NCBI GenBank assembly: GCA_014860745.1
Contig: JACZJC010000039.1
Location: 96,873-160,872 of the forward strand
From: Anaerolineales bacterium
GTDB taxonomy: Bacteria > Chloroflexota > Anaerolineae > Anaerolineales > Villigracilaceae
Length of the DNA stretch: 64,000 nucleotides
Reading direction: 5' to 3'
Shown: piece by piece, positions 1 to 8,980 of the stretch
Layout of the letters: each line of letters opens with the position of its first letter
Position numbering within the stretch: position 1 is the first letter of the stretch
Made by a program: the position numbers and the translations under genes
Notes under the pieces: generated by a model
Told to the model about the DNA's origin: nothing
What the model saw: only the letters and a program-made list of their open reading frames with translations
Database searches by the model: none

Positions 1-253
1 GAGCCACGTCCATGCGGGTGAGGCCGGTGTGCGCGAGGGCAGGAGTATTCATGGAAGGGATGATGACGCCGATCACCTCGCCGCCCGCCGACAAGGTTCC
101 ATTCGCCACTTCGCCCATCAGCCCGGTCTTGCCGCCGCCGAAAATAAGGCGGATGCCTCTTTCCGCGAGGGTCATGCCCATTTTGTATGCGGCAGCTTTA
201 TAGTCCGCATGAACCGAGTCCGACGATCCGCAAAAAACACATATTGATTTCAT
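1..253 (-). CDS. LOG-family nucleotide hydrolase, N-terminal part (cut by window edge)
   Basis: Only the first 84 codons are present; the gene runs off the left edge. The ATG at 253 opens a product starting MKSICVFCGSSDS, followed by a GGGKTGLMGE stretch near residue 50. Both are hallmarks of the LOG / TIGR00730 family (Rossmann-like; cytokinin riboside 5'-monophosphate phosphoribohydrolases, formerly labelled lysine decarboxylases), which cleave ribose-5-phosphate from nucleotide monophosphates in the cytoplasm. The diagnostic PGGxGTxxE motif would lie beyond the edge, so catalytic competence cannot be judged. It diverges from the dnaJ-like gene at 383 across 129 bases. The family call is firm, the substrate is unknown. 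Confidence 0.85.
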   Translation of the reverse strand, partial: MKSICVFCGSSDSVHADYKAAAYKMGMTLAERGIRLIFGGGKTGLMGEVANGTLSAGGEVIGVIIPSMNTPALAHTGLTRMDVA

Positions 254-346
254 GGTCTACTCATCTTTTCTTTTTAGAATGACCTTCGGCAACTGTACCA
301 CACGAATTACACAGGTTAGAGTTATGTAAGTGTACCCTTTGAGCGC

Positions 347-376
347 TTGACTCACACCCTGCGCAGGGATGAAAAT
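347..376 (+). promoter_or_regulatory. Candidate promoter of the dnaJ-like gene, leaderless arrangement
   Basis: TTGACT (347-352), an 18-base gap and GAAAAT (371-376) lie only 6 bases before the ATG at 383. Transcription would start at or next to the start codon, matching the lack of a clear Shine-Dalgarno sequence. No CIRCE-type heat-shock operator is visible. Confidence 0.45.
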
Positions 377-382
377 AGCAGC

Positions 383-1273
383 ATGGACTACAAAGACTAT
401 TATAAGATCCTTGGCGTGGACCGCAAAGCCAGCGCGGACGATATCCGCTCGGCCTATCGCAAGCTTGCCATGAAATATCACCCGGACAAAAATCCCGGCG
501 ATAAAAAATCCGAGGATAAGTTCAAGGATATCAACGAGGCTTACCAGGTCTTGAGCGACGAGCAAAAACGCGCGCGCTACGACCAGCTGGGCAGCGCCTA
601 TTCCAACTTCCGCACGAGCGGCGGCCGGCCGGGTGATTTTCAATGGGATGATTGGTTCCAACAGCAGAGTGCAGGGCAGCGCGGCAATGTGGATGACATG
701 TTCGGCGGCGGCAGTTTCTCCGAATTCTTCCGCACCATCTTCGGCGAGGCGGTCCGTTCTTCGGCACGCGGACAAGCCGCACAGGAAAGCGGTTACCAGC
801 ATGAATTGACGATCAGTTTTCAGGAGGCGTATGATGGCACGATGCGCCAGCTGCAAACGAACGGGCGCAAACTTCAGGTGCGCATCCCTGCCGGGGTGAA
901 GACGGGTTCCAAAGTGCGGGTGGCAGGCGCGGGACCGGAAGGAACCGATCTCTATCTGGTCATCCAGGTGGAAGAGGAGAATCGCTTCGAACGCGATGGA
1001 AGCGACTTAACCACGACAGCACCCATCAGTATTTTTACCTTGATCCTCGGCGGCGAAGCGGATGTGGATACGCCTGCCGGAAAAGTTAAATTAAACATTC
1101 CCGCAGGCACGCAACCAGACCAGGTCTTCCGGCTGGCCGGGCGCGGGATGCCGCACTTGAAAAAACCGGAAACAAAAGGCGACCTATACGTGAAGTTGAA
1201 AGTACAAGTTCCTAAATATCTGTCGTCCAAACAAAGGGAACTGATCGAAGAAGCGTCCCGAATCAAGTTTTAA
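383..1273 (+). CDS. DnaJ/CbpA-type Hsp40 co-chaperone without zinc finger
   Basis: A 296-residue J-domain protein. The J domain fills residues 1-70 with the HPD signature (KYHPDKNPG) that stimulates the ATPase of DnaK. A Gly/Phe-rich linker follows ([10 protein letters not shown]), then two C-terminal beta-sandwich substrate-binding domains. The CxxCxGxG zinc-finger repeats of true DnaJ are absent, so this is the CbpA/class B type. Length fits that class (about 300). I chose the ATG at 383 rather than an in-frame codon at 347, because [12 protein letters not shown] is the standard J-domain start. The HtrA-like protease gene follows 18 bases downstream, suggesting a two-gene protein quality-control unit. 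No dnaK or grpE is nearby. Confidence 0.9.
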   Translation: MDYKDYYKILGVDRKASADDIRSAYRKLAMKYHPDKNPGDKKSEDKFKDINEAYQVLSDEQKRARYDQLGSAYSNFRTSGGRPGDFQWDDWFQQQSAGQRGNVDDMFGGGSFSEFFRTIFGEAVRSSARGQAAQESGYQHELTISFQEAYDGTMRQLQTNGRKLQVRIPAGVKTGSKVRVAGAGPEGTDLYLVIQVEEENRFERDGSDLTTTAPISIFTLILGGEADVDTPAGKVKLNIPAGTQPDQVFRLAGRGMPHLKKPETKGDLYVKLKVQVPKYLSSKQRELIEEASRIKF

Positions 1274-1291
1274 AGTTTTACAGGAGTAAGC

Positions 1292-2428
1292 ATGAAAATA
1301 AAACGAAGCATCCTTGCTTTCACGGTTTTAATATTGGCGATGCTGGCATGCCAGAATCCCATCCCCGCCGGGCAGGAACCTGCGGTACCTGTTCAACCGA
1401 TCCCGACCCTTTCAGCCCCGGCGGATACGAACGTGGTAAATCCATCATCGCAGCAGGAAAGTTTGGTTGCTCTGTATGATAATGTGAGCGCAGGCACGGT
1501 GGCGATCCTCACGGATCAGGGTTCAGGCTCGGGGTTTGTGTATGACGGCGGCGGCCACATCGTTACGAACTTCCATGTAATTGACGGAGCCGATGTGATT
1601 GAAGTCCGCTTTACTTCCGGTTACATGGCCTACGGAACGGTGATCGGGACGGATACCGATTCGGACATTGCCATTGTAAAAGTGGATGCGCCCGCCGGGG
1701 AACTCCATCCGCTGCCGCTCGGCGATTCAGACCTGCTGAAAGTTGGTCAGACCGTAATTGCCATTGGCAACCCCTTTGGGCTGGATACAACCATGACCGT
1801 GGGTATCATTTCTGCGCTGGGCCGCACCCTGGACTCGGCTCACGAAACCCCGGATGGAAGTTTATTCACAGCCGGTGACATCATCCAGACGGATGCAGCC
1901 ATCAATCCCGGCAATTCCGGCGGCCCGCTCTTCAACATCAACGGCGAAGTGGTCGGGGTCAATCGCGCGATCCGCACCACGAATTTCACCGACACCGGCG
2001 AACCGATAAACTCCGGCATCGGCTTCGCGATTTCGATCAACATGGTCAAACGTGTTGCGCCTGCGCTGATCGCAACCGGCAATTATGACTATCCATTCCT
2101 CGGCATCTCCTCGATGGACTCGCTCAGCCTGGAAATGGTGGAAGTGCTTGGTTTGAAATCCTTCACAGGCGCGTATGTCACGAGCGTGGTCTCCGGCGGG
2201 CCGGCCGACAAGGCAGGCATTGTGGCAGGCAGCAAATCCACATCCATTCCAGGCCTGCTCTCCGGCGGCGACTTGATCGTGGCCATCGACGGGAACGAAA
2301 CCCGCACCTTCGATGAAATGCTGGCCTATCTCATCACCCACAAATCGCCCGGTGATACGGTCATCCTGACCGTGCTGCGCGGCGATGAAAAAGTGGATGT
2401 GACCATTACGCTCGATAAGAGACCGTAA
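1292..2428 (+). CDS. HtrA/DegP-like serine protease with PDZ domain, lipoprotein
   Basis: A 378-residue trypsin-fold protease of the HtrA (S1C) family. It starts with a lipoprotein signal peptide whose lipobox LAMLAC puts the lipidated Cys at residue 20, so it should sit on the outer face of the cytoplasmic membrane. A Pro/Thr-rich spacer to about residue 50 follows. The catalytic triad is visible as His95 (TNFHVIDGA), Asp125 (DSDIAIVKVD) and Ser209 (GNSGG). A single PDZ domain covers about residues 280-375 with the loop GGDLIVAIDGN. The likely role is degradation of misfolded envelope proteins. An AGGAG-type Shine-Dalgarno precedes the ATG. It is probably co-transcribed with the J-protein gene at 383. 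Confidence 0.92.
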   Translation: MKIKRSILAFTVLILAMLACQNPIPAGQEPAVPVQPIPTLSAPADTNVVNPSSQQESLVALYDNVSAGTVAILTDQGSGSGFVYDGGGHIVTNFHVIDGADVIEVRFTSGYMAYGTVIGTDTDSDIAIVKVDAPAGELHPLPLGDSDLLKVGQTVIAIGNPFGLDTTMTVGIISALGRTLDSAHETPDGSLFTAGDIIQTDAAINPGNSGGPLFNINGEVVGVNRAIRTTNFTDTGEPINSGIGFAISINMVKRVAPALIATGNYDYPFLGISSMDSLSLEMVEVLGLKSFTGAYVTSVVSGGPADKAGIVAGSKSTSIPGLLSGGDLIVAIDGNETRTFDEMLAYLITHKSPGDTVILTVLRGDEKVDVTITLDKRP

Positions 2429-2445
2429 ATAAAATAATTCACGTT

Positions 2446-2507
2446 GTAGGGACGACCCTTCAATGATTATCAAGGTGTCTTGCTTCCGCTGGGCGGGTCG
2501 CCCTTAC
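2446..2507. repeat. Intergenic imperfect inverted repeat (GTAGGG-ended)
   Basis: Arms GTAGGGACGACCC (2446-2458) and GGGTCGCCCTTAC (2495-2507) pair with two mismatches around a 36-base spacer. It lies just after the HtrA-like gene. The GTAGGGAC end also occurs in the repeat at 58061, so both may belong to one small dispersed family. Confidence 0.55.
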
Positions 2508-2529
2508 GGTGTATGTGAGTGAGTAAATA

Positions 2530-2560
2530 AAGTCCTCCGAGTAAAAAACTCGGAGGACTT
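2530..2560. terminator. Hairpin between convergent genes (bidirectional terminator)
   Basis: A 12-bp perfect stem (AAGTCCTCCGAG, 2530-2541, with CTCGGAGGACTT, 2549-2560) and an A-rich 7-base loop. It lies between the ends of the HtrA-like gene and the minus-strand oxidoreductase (stop at 2566). T-tracts on both sides are weak. Confidence 0.65.
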
Positions 2561-2565
2561 TGCAT

Positions 2566-3207
2566 TTAACCAAAACGCTCTTCACGCCAGACATCGGCAC
2601 GGTTGTGATAACCGGCCTGTTCCCAGAATCCACGCTTGTCATGGGACATGAATTCGAGAGACCTCAGCCATTTGGCACCCTTCCACAAATAGGGTGTTTC
2701 CAGGTCTTCGCGGCCGGGGATGAACCCCACCATGCCGCGCAGTGGATAACCATGATCCGGGGAGATCGGCTCGCCGTTGAAATGCGTCGCCAGAAGAAAA
2801 TTATCCTGCATGACCACTGACAGCGGCAGATTAACCGTAAAGCCATATTCCGCGTGCTGCATGACGTAGGTGGCGCTCGGCTTGATCTTGATCAATCCGT
2901 TTTCCACCAGGGTCTTCACAGAAACGCCCTCCCAGGTGGTGTCGAACTTGCTCCAGCGGGTGACGCAGTGCAGATCCATTTTTATGCTTGTGCGCGGAAG
3001 CTGGTTGAACTCGCTCCAATTCCAGCGCTTTTCCTCTTCCACTTCGCCCCATATACGGAGATCCCACGTGGCGGCATCGAACATGGGAACGGGCCCATAA
3101 TGTAAAACGGGAAATTTCTGGGTCAACGACTGGCCGGGCGGAAGCCGCCCTTCCGAGCGGACGCGATCCTCTTCCTTGCGGCGGTCCAAACCTTCAAACT
3201 GGAACAT
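2566..3207 (-). CDS. Sulfite-oxidase-like molybdopterin oxidoreductase
   Basis: A 213-residue protein of the sulfite oxidase / YedY-like molybdopterin superfamily (COG2041). The core motif DLHCVTRWS near residue 80 carries the Cys expected to coordinate molybdenum. HGYPLRGMVGFIPG and the C-terminal GFWEQAGYHNRADVWREERFG-type ending are typical of the short, stand-alone cytoplasmic members. There is no signal peptide or Tat motif, unlike periplasmic MsrP/YedY. The substrate is unknown. It stands alone, facing the HtrA-like gene across a hairpin, and diverges from the channel gene at 3430 over about 220 bases. Confidence 0.85.
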   Translation of the reverse strand: MFQFEGLDRRKEEDRVRSEGRLPPGQSLTQKFPVLHYGPVPMFDAATWDLRIWGEVEEEKRWNWSEFNQLPRTSIKMDLHCVTRWSKFDTTWEGVSVKTLVENGLIKIKPSATYVMQHAEYGFTVNLPLSVVMQDNFLLATHFNGEPISPDHGYPLRGMVGFIPGREDLETPYLWKGAKWLRSLEFMSHDKRGFWEQAGYHNRADVWREERFG

Positions 3208-3429
3208 GGGTCACCTCACGAAAATAAAATGAATAAATTCAGCACTGAATAGACACGGAGTATCCCCTAAATGTTACCCGGAAATTATTATTAATTTCTT
3301 AAGCAAATCCGTTCGGTACTATTTTAGCATCCAATATAATTGGGAGTGAAATATGGGTCAAATTGGCTCTGTCGGGGCGGGGGATTGCTCTTATAATTGG
3401 AAAAAGTTTCAACAGGTGTGAGGAGTACC

Positions 3430-5325
3430 ATGAGCAAGCCAACATTCCGACAAAGATTTCAGTACTGGTTCGATAATTTCATGTCGCGCGGCACAGGCGC
3501 GATGCTGGCGGGGTTATTTGTCCTTTCCGCATTGATCATCCTGGCCGCCGCCGCATTGGTAAAACTAACCAACACCGCGCCCAACAACGAAAGTTTTCTT
3601 GAAGTTGCGTGGATGAGCCTGCTTCGAACCCTCGATTCCGGCACCATGGGCGGGGATACGGGCAGTCCCTTCTTCCTGGTCATGATGTTGATCGTCACTT
3701 TCGGAGGCGTGTTCGTCGTCAGTGCCCTGATCGGCATCATCAACAACGGCCTCGAAGATAAAATGGAGCAGCTTCGCAAGGGGCGCTCTGTTGTCCTTGA
3801 AAACGACCACACCCTCATCCTCGGCTGGAACCCGCAAATCTTCACCGTCATCTCGGAGTTGATCCTCGCCAACGAAAGCCGCAAAAGCGGCGCAGTCATT
3901 GTCGTATTGGCCGAGCAGGATAAGGTCGAGATGGAAGATGCGATCAACGAACGCATCCCCGAAACGAAGAACACCCGCGTCATCTGCCGTTCCGGCAGCC
4001 CCATCGATTTAAGCGATCTTGAAATTGCCAGCCCGCACACAGCCCGCTCCATTATCATCCTTTCCGAGGGTGCAGACCCGGATACGCATGTCATCAAATC
4101 CGTGCTGGCGATCACTAATAATCCCAACCGGCGTGAAGAACCGTACCACATCGTAACCCAGATCCATGATCCCAAGAACATGGATGTGGTGAAAATGCTT
4201 GGCGCAAAAGACAACGTGCAGGCCATCCTCACTACCGACCTGATCGCCCGCGTGGTGGCACAAACATCGCGCCAGAGCGGCCTTTCCATTGTCTACACCG
4301 AGTTGATGAATTTTGGCGGTGATGAAATCTATTTCAAACAGGAGCCCAACCTTTCGGGCAGGACATTCGGCGAAGCCTTGCTTGCTTTTGAAACATCCAC
4401 TTTGATGGGTCTTCGCAAGGCCGACGGCACGATCACTCTAAATCCGCCGATGGACACGCGCATCCAATCCGGAGACCAGATATTCGCGATCGCTGAAGAC
4501 GACGACAAAATTCAACTTTCAAACCTGCCCCGCATCCCGCTGGATGAAAGCCTGATCCTGCAAAATGGAAAAGCATCCAAGCCCAAACCAGAGCGCGGAC
4601 TCATCCTTGGCTGGAACCGTTCCGGGGCCACCATCATCCGCGAGCTGGATAATTATGTGGCTAAAGGCTCGCAGTTGACCATCGTCTCGCATATCTACGA
4701 CCTTGAAAAACAGATGCGTCAGGGAAACAAAAAGATCGTCAACCAGAAATTGACCGTGCTCGAAGGCGACATCCGCGACCGCGCCCTGCTCGAAAAATTA
4801 CAGGTCACGGAATATGATCATGTTATCGTCCTCGCATACAGCCACCTCGAAGCACAGGAAGCGGATGCCATCACCCTTGTTACGCTGCTGCATTTGCGCG
4901 ACATCGCTGAAAAAGATGAAACCCCATTCTCCATCATCAGCGAAATGCTCGACCTGCGCAACCGCGAGCTGGCCGAAGCCGCCAAAGTGGACGACTTCAT
5001 CGTCAGCGAGCATCTCATCAGCCTCATGCTTGCACAACTCTCCGAAAACGCCGACCTGCTGGGTGTCTTCAACGACATCTTCGACCCCGAAGGCGCTGAG
5101 GTTTACCTCAAACCCATCGGGGATTACGTGTCCACCGGTCAGCCCATCAACTTCTACACCGTCACCGAGGCGGCCCGCCGCCGCGGCGAAACCGCCATTG
5201 GTTATCGTTTGATGAGTGAAAGCCACAATGCCGAAAAAGCCTACGGCGTGCACACCAACCCAAAGAAATCCGAAAAAGTAACTTTTACCTCGCAAGATAA
5301 GTTGATCTTGATTTCGGAAGGGTAA
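3430..5325 (+). CDS. CASTOR/POLLUX-related ion channel with tandem TrkA-N/RCK-like domains
   Basis: A 631-residue membrane protein. One hydrophobic helix lies at about residues 25-45, then a pore-like loop and a second helix ending near residue 110, then two cytosolic Rossmann/RCK-like NAD-binding halves (starts at LILGWNPQ near residue 138 and LILGWNRS near residue 395), each with a TrkA-C-like segment. This is the layout of CASTOR/POLLUX-type channels and related Trk regulators. Transport of K+ or another cation is inferred from the family. The start at 3430 has AGGAG four bases upstream and follows a TATAAT at 3392-3397; an upstream in-frame codon at 3397 lies inside that promoter and was rejected. 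It ends at a strong terminator. Confidence 0.82.
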   Translation: MSKPTFRQRFQYWFDNFMSRGTGAMLAGLFVLSALIILAAAALVKLTNTAPNNESFLEVAWMSLLRTLDSGTMGGDTGSPFFLVMMLIVTFGGVFVVSALIGIINNGLEDKMEQLRKGRSVVLENDHTLILGWNPQIFTVISELILANESRKSGAVIVVLAEQDKVEMEDAINERIPETKNTRVICRSGSPIDLSDLEIASPHTARSIIILSEGADPDTHVIKSVLAITNNPNRREEPYHIVTQIHDPKNMDVVKMLGAKDNVQAILTTDLIARVVAQTSRQSGLSIVYTELMNFGGDEIYFKQEPNLSGRTFGEALLAFETSTLMGLRKADGTITLNPPMDTRIQSGDQIFAIAEDDDKIQLSNLPRIPLDESLILQNGKASKPKPERGLILGWNRSGATIIRELDNYVAKGSQLTIVSHIYDLEKQMRQGNKKIVNQKLTVLEGDIRDRALLEKLQVTEYDHVIVLAYSHLEAQEADAITLVTLLHLRDIAEKDETPFSIISEMLDLRNRELAEAAKVDDFIVSEHLISLMLAQLSENADLLGVFNDIFDPEGAEVYLKPIGDYVSTGQPINFYTVTEAARRRGETAIGYRLMSESHNAEKAYGVHTNPKKSEKVTFTSQDKLILISEG

Positions 5326-5334
5326 TTCATAGCG

Positions 5335-5386
5335 TGTCATTGTGAGCCGCCAAATTGCGGCGGCTCACAATGACATCACTTTTTTA
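5335..5386 (+). terminator. Long hairpin plus T-run after the channel gene
   Basis: A perfect 17-bp stem (5335-5351 with 5359-5375), a 7-base loop, then TCACTTTTTT. The last bases also encode the end of pxpA on the other strand (stop 5376-5378). The TGTCATTGTGAG arm resembles a sequence type often repeated between genes in environmental bacteria, so it may be a repeat used as a terminator. Confidence 0.75.
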
Positions 5387-6107
5387 ATCCCACAACTTCA
5401 ATTTCATTTTTCATCAAAGCTTCACGCAGCAGCTTTGCATTCTCCACCGCATGCGGATGATCGCCATGCAGGCACAAGGTATCCACGCGCACATTCTTTT
5501 CCCCAAACCAAATCCCATCTTTGATCAATCGAACCGCATTCGCCGCCACCCCTCCCGGCGACTCGATCAACGCACCCGCTTGACTGCGCGGCATCAAGGT
5601 TCCATCGGGGCGGTACGCCCTGTCCGGGAATCCCTCGTTTGCGGTTTTGATTCCAGCCTCGACTCCCGCCTCACACAACCCCAAGCCTGCCAGCCCAACC
5701 AGAATTAAATCCACGCTGACTCTTTTTACCGCCCGCACAATGGCATCTGCCAGCATGCGATCCTTCGCCGCCTGATTGTATAACGCACCATGCGGCTTGA
5801 CGTGGATGAGATCGACGCCTTCCTCTTTTGCGATTTTAGCCAATACATCGATTTGTTGAAAAACAATCACCTCAGCGTCTTCAGGGGAAACTTTCATTTC
5901 CAGCCTGCCAAAGTTTTTCTTATCATTCCAGCCCGGATGCGCGCCGACATTCACGCCATGTAATTTGGCGAGTTTCACCGTGGCTTGCATTACTTCCTCG
6001 TTCCCAGCATGGAATCCGCAGGCGATATTCGCAGATGTAATATACGGCATGATGGTTTCGTCATTGCCAGTTTCTTCACCGAGATCACAATTCAAGTCTA
6101 TCTTCAT
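5376..6107 (-). CDS. pxpA: 5-oxoprolinase subunit A (LamB/YcsF family)
   Basis: A 243-residue LamB/YcsF-family protein. Family marks are the N-terminal IDLNCDLGEETG, GFHAGNEEVM, HGVNVGAHPGWND and the C-terminal LCLHGDHPHAVENA. With PxpB and PxpC it forms the ATP-dependent prokaryotic 5-oxoprolinase that opens 5-oxo-L-proline (pyroglutamate), a spontaneous damage product of glutamine and glutamate, to glutamate. The three genes are contiguous here in the order pxpB-pxpC-pxpA, and this start overlaps the end of pxpC by four bases (ATGA type), implying translational coupling. Length is typical (about 245-255). It is cytoplasmic. Confidence 0.93.
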   Translation of the reverse strand: MKIDLNCDLGEETGNDETIMPYITSANIACGFHAGNEEVMQATVKLAKLHGVNVGAHPGWNDKKNFGRLEMKVSPEDAEVIVFQQIDVLAKIAKEEGVDLIHVKPHGALYNQAAKDRMLADAIVRAVKRVSVDLILVGLAGLGLCEAGVEAGIKTANEGFPDRAYRPDGTLMPRSQAGALIESPGGVAANAVRLIKDGIWFGEKNVRVDTLCLHGDHPHAVENAKLLREALMKNEIEVVGLKK

Positions 6108-7012
6108 CTCAAACCTGCCAGCTTTTTCTGTGCTTCTTCCACGGTCGTTTCCTTGAAACGGATTTTACTCACCCCCGCTTCACATTGTGCCAGCACCGGC
6201 AGATCCGCATGGGTGACGTTTGCAATTTTTGGGTAGCCGCCTGTGGTGGGCGAATCGGCCATCATCACAATTGGCTGCCCATTGGCTGGGACTTGCACGC
6301 TGCCCATCGTCATGCCTTCGGAAATCAAATCCATGCTACCGGAATGGGGAATGGGTTTTCCCTCCAGCCGATAACCCATCCGGTCAAAGGATCGGCTCAA
6401 GATGTATTTATTTTCATAAAAGATTTTTAGGCCTTCATTGGTAAATCTATTCTCCTGCGGGCCAGGAATGACTTCGATGACTGGCAATTGGCTGTACTTC
6501 ATGTACTTTCCAACAGGAAAATCCCTTGCCGCAAGTTTGCTCAATTCACTCGCCGGCTTTCCCGCCTCCAATATATCCCCGCCGCGAAGGGCAGAGCCAA
6601 TTCCGCCGCGCAAGTATGTGGATTTTGAACCCAAGATTGAAGGGGTTTCAAATCCGCCAGCGATGGCAAGATATGCCCAATTGCCGCCGCTTGTTTTTTT
6701 CACTTGTACATGCCAGCCTGCACGAACGTAGAACGTAGTCCAGAGCGGAAATTTCCACACATAATTTTCCACTTCGAAACCCGCGCCAGTGACGGCAAGA
6801 GTCGTATCGCGTAATGCGCGAAGTGCAATTTCGCCCAAGCCGATTTCAATGACAACTGCATCGGTTGAATTGCCGAGCAGGGAATTTGCAGCGCGGTGTG
6901 CGAACCAATCCATTGGGCCGGAGACAGGGACACCGTAGCTTTGCCAGCCGCGCCTGCCAGAGTCTTGAAACGTGGCCAGGCCGGAGACATCCAAAACTTC
7001 AAGCATGGTCAT
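6104..7012 (-). CDS. pxpC: 5-oxoprolinase subunit C (biotin-dependent carboxyltransferase-like)
   Basis: A 302-residue KipA/PxpC protein related to the carboxyltransferase half of urea amidolyase. Family marks are LATFQDSGRRGWQSYGVPVSGPMD at the N-terminus, NWAYLAIAGGF, and DRMGYRLEGKPIPH. It works with PxpB and PxpA to cleave 5-oxoproline. I start it at 7012 (MTMLEVLDVSG), which overlaps the end of pxpB by 14 bases; ATG 7006 is equally possible. The 50 extra codons of the open frame upstream lie inside pxpB and match no family. Confidence 0.9.
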   Translation of the reverse strand: MTMLEVLDVSGLATFQDSGRRGWQSYGVPVSGPMDWFAHRAANSLLGNSTDAVVIEIGLGEIALRALRDTTLAVTGAGFEVENYVWKFPLWTTFYVRAGWHVQVKKTSGGNWAYLAIAGGFETPSILGSKSTYLRGGIGSALRGGDILEAGKPASELSKLAARDFPVGKYMKYSQLPVIEVIPGPQENRFTNEGLKIFYENKYILSRSFDRMGYRLEGKPIPHSGSMDLISEGMTMGSVQVPANGQPIVMMADSPTTGGYPKIANVTHADLPVLAQCEAGVSKIRFKETTVEEAQKKLAGLR

Positions 7013-7652
7013 CCTCAACAGGGATGAACTTAACGAGATCGCCCGGCGAAAACAAAAACGGAATATCACGAGTTGGGTCGAATAATTTAAGGGGTGTCCA
7101 GCCGATGAGATGCCATCCGCCCGGTGAGTCGAGAGGGTAAATCCCGGTCTGAGAATCAGCAATGGCGACCGAGCCTGCTTTTACATACGTGCGCGGCGTT
7201 TCCAAACGCGGCATGATGAGCCTTTCGTCGAGCATGCCCATGTAAGGAAAGCCCGGCGTGAAGCCCATCATGTACACGGTGTATTCGCGTCCGCTATGGA
7301 TGCGGATCACATCAGCGGGGGAAATGTTTTTCGAGACCGCGACAGTTTCCAGGTCCGGACCTGAAGCGCCGCCGTATCGTACCGGCACCTCGAGCCTGCG
7401 CGGCGACCGATGGAATGATTCATCCAGTTGAGTCATTTTATCCCGCACCCAATGTGTGACTTGATCGAACGTCAGAGTTAAAGGATCGTAGTGAATTAAT
7501 AAAGTTGAATATGCGGGGACAGTTTCAAGTATGCCGGGGATTGCATCGTTCTGGAAAAGCGCATCGAGCGTATGCACCCGTTGATTGAGCGCGAGGTTGA
7601 TTTCTTCGCCCAGTTCGATGAGCAAGGCAGAATCGCCGAGCGGCTTGAGCAT
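6999..7652 (-). CDS. pxpB: 5-oxoprolinase subunit B (KipI-like)
   Basis: A 217-residue KipI/PxpB protein with the family motifs GDSALLIELG at the N-terminus, HSGREYTVYMMGFTPGFPYMG in the middle and GGWHLIGWTP near the end. It is the ATP-handling partner of PxpC in 5-oxoprolinase. In Bacillus the homologue KipI also inhibits the sporulation kinase KinA, but with pxpA and pxpC adjacent the metabolic role is favoured. It starts two bases after the stop of the rRNA methyltransferase gene, so all four genes are probably one transcript. Confidence 0.92.
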   Translation of the reverse strand: MLKPLGDSALLIELGEEINLALNQRVHTLDALFQNDAIPGILETVPAYSTLLIHYDPLTLTFDQVTHWVRDKMTQLDESFHRSPRRLEVPVRYGGASGPDLETVAVSKNISPADVIRIHSGREYTVYMMGFTPGFPYMGMLDERLIMPRLETPRTYVKAGSVAIADSQTGIYPLDSPGGWHLIGWTPLKLFDPTRDIPFLFSPGDLVKFIPVEDDHA

Positions 7653-7654
7653 GA

Positions 7655-8899
7655 TTACGCGAGTTCGAAAATCGAGATTGATTCGATGTGGTAGGTTTGC
7701 GGAAACAGGTCGAAGGGAGTTACTTGCACCAAGCGATACCCTCCGTTTATGATGCGTGCCGCATCGCGCGCAAGGGTGGATGGGTCGCAGGAGACGTACG
7801 CGAGAATTTGCGGCTTGATTCTGAGGATGGCATCGAGCCCGTGTTTTTCGAGCCCTGCGCGCGGCGGGTCGACGATCATGTGAGACGGCGGTTTGATTTG
7901 GTCTGCCAGGGCAGGCAGGATTTCCCCGGCTGTGCCTTCATATAAATCCACATTATCGAATTCGTCGAGGTTGAAGCCGAAATCTTCACAAGCGGACGAG
8001 GATGATTCGACCCCAATGACCTTTGCATATCTCGGCGCGAAGAATTTACTGAACAAACCAGCGCCACAATAAACGTCGAGCAGGGTTGCAGAGCGGGAAA
8101 CAGGCAGGCTGACAAGGAGGTGCTCCACCATTTTCTCCGCCATTTTTGTATTGACTTGGAAAAATGAATTTGCGGAAATGCGGAATTCCTTCTCAAGAAG
8201 TTTTATATATAAATGGTCCTGTCCCGCAATGACGACGGGATGGTCTTCATAGATATGAACCACGGAAACATCAGCTTCGACTTCCAGCTCGGGAGTTTCC
8301 TCCGTTTCGGATTCAAGCACGAGCATTAATTCCTCGTTTTGTCCGGCTCGCAGGGAAACTCGTTCCAGATTCATTTTCGATTCAAATTTCAATTCGTGCC
8401 AGAAATTATTGATGCCCTCGTCCGGCAAATGGCATTCGTCGATGGGGAAAATTGAATTGCCTTTTGAGTTTATAAAACCAAGTTTCCCATCATCAGTGAG
8501 GTGGAATTGCATATGGTTGCGATAATTCCATTCGAGCGGGGAGGCGATCATTGGTTTAATGGGCGGGTTTTCGATTTTTCCGATCCTCTGCAATTGGTCG
8601 CGCAAAATCTCTGTTTTTGCAAGCAGTTGTTTTTCGTAGGGAAGGTTTTGGTAATGACATCCGCCGCATTGGGTGAAGTGCTTGCATTTGGGTTCAATTC
8701 GATCTGGCGATGCTTTTAATATTCCAATGAATTCACCGCGCGCGAAATTTTGTTTTTCCCGGGTTATGTGCACACGCACCACTTCCCCCGGCAACCCAAA
8801 CGGAATAAAGACAGCGCGGCCGTCGGGGAGGCGGCCCATGGCGTCGCCGCCATACGTCAGTTTTTCGAGGGTGATATCAAAGGTGGGGGTTTCGGCCAT
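7655..8899 (-). CDS. rlmD: 23S rRNA (uracil-C5)-methyltransferase, RlmD/RumA type
   Basis: A 414-residue class I SAM-dependent RNA methyltransferase. An N-terminal TRAM domain covers about residues 5-60. The [4Fe-4S] cysteines show as C-x6-C-x2-C in CKHFTQCGGC, with a fourth in IDECHLP. The SAM fold carries LLDVYCGAGLFS, and the catalytic loop is VSCDPSTLARD near residue 370. By family it makes 5-methyluridine in 23S rRNA (U1939 in E. coli for RlmD); distinguishing this from RlmCD or other paralogues needs alignment. It heads the unit with pxpBCA. A TATAAT on the minus strand (8909-8914) lies 9 bases before the ATG, giving an almost leaderless mRNA. Confidence 0.85.
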   Translation of the reverse strand: MAETPTFDITLEKLTYGGDAMGRLPDGRAVFIPFGLPGEVVRVHITREKQNFARGEFIGILKASPDRIEPKCKHFTQCGGCHYQNLPYEKQLLAKTEILRDQLQRIGKIENPPIKPMIASPLEWNYRNHMQFHLTDDGKLGFINSKGNSIFPIDECHLPDEGINNFWHELKFESKMNLERVSLRAGQNEELMLVLESETEETPELEVEADVSVVHIYEDHPVVIAGQDHLYIKLLEKEFRISANSFFQVNTKMAEKMVEHLLVSLPVSRSATLLDVYCGAGLFSKFFAPRYAKVIGVESSSSACEDFGFNLDEFDNVDLYEGTAGEILPALADQIKPPSHMIVDPPRAGLEKHGLDAILRIKPQILAYVSCDPSTLARDAARIINGGYRLVQVTPFDLFPQTYHIESISIFELA

Positions 8900-8922
8900 G
8901 GTGATGAAATTATAACTGCAAC

Positions 8923-8960
8923 AAAAAGAGGAAAGACCATCAAAAGTCTTTCCTCTTTTT
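8923..8960 (-). terminator. Rho-independent terminator after the small membrane protein gene
   Basis: A 15-bp perfect stem (8923-8937 with 8946-8960) and 8-base loop; on the minus strand the stem ends in TTTTT. It follows the 54-residue gene (stop at 8981) and lies just upstream of the rlmD promoter. Confidence 0.85.
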
Positions 8961-8980
8961 CCTGGTTTGTCTGGTCTATG

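Noticed and set aside
254..382. CIRCE or other heat-shock operator before the dnaJ-like gene
   Set aside because: No TTAGCACTC-type inverted repeat is present.
3459..4289. 276-codon minus-strand frame opposite the channel gene
   Set aside because: Arg/Ser-rich shadow of a well-supported coding region, no domain seen.
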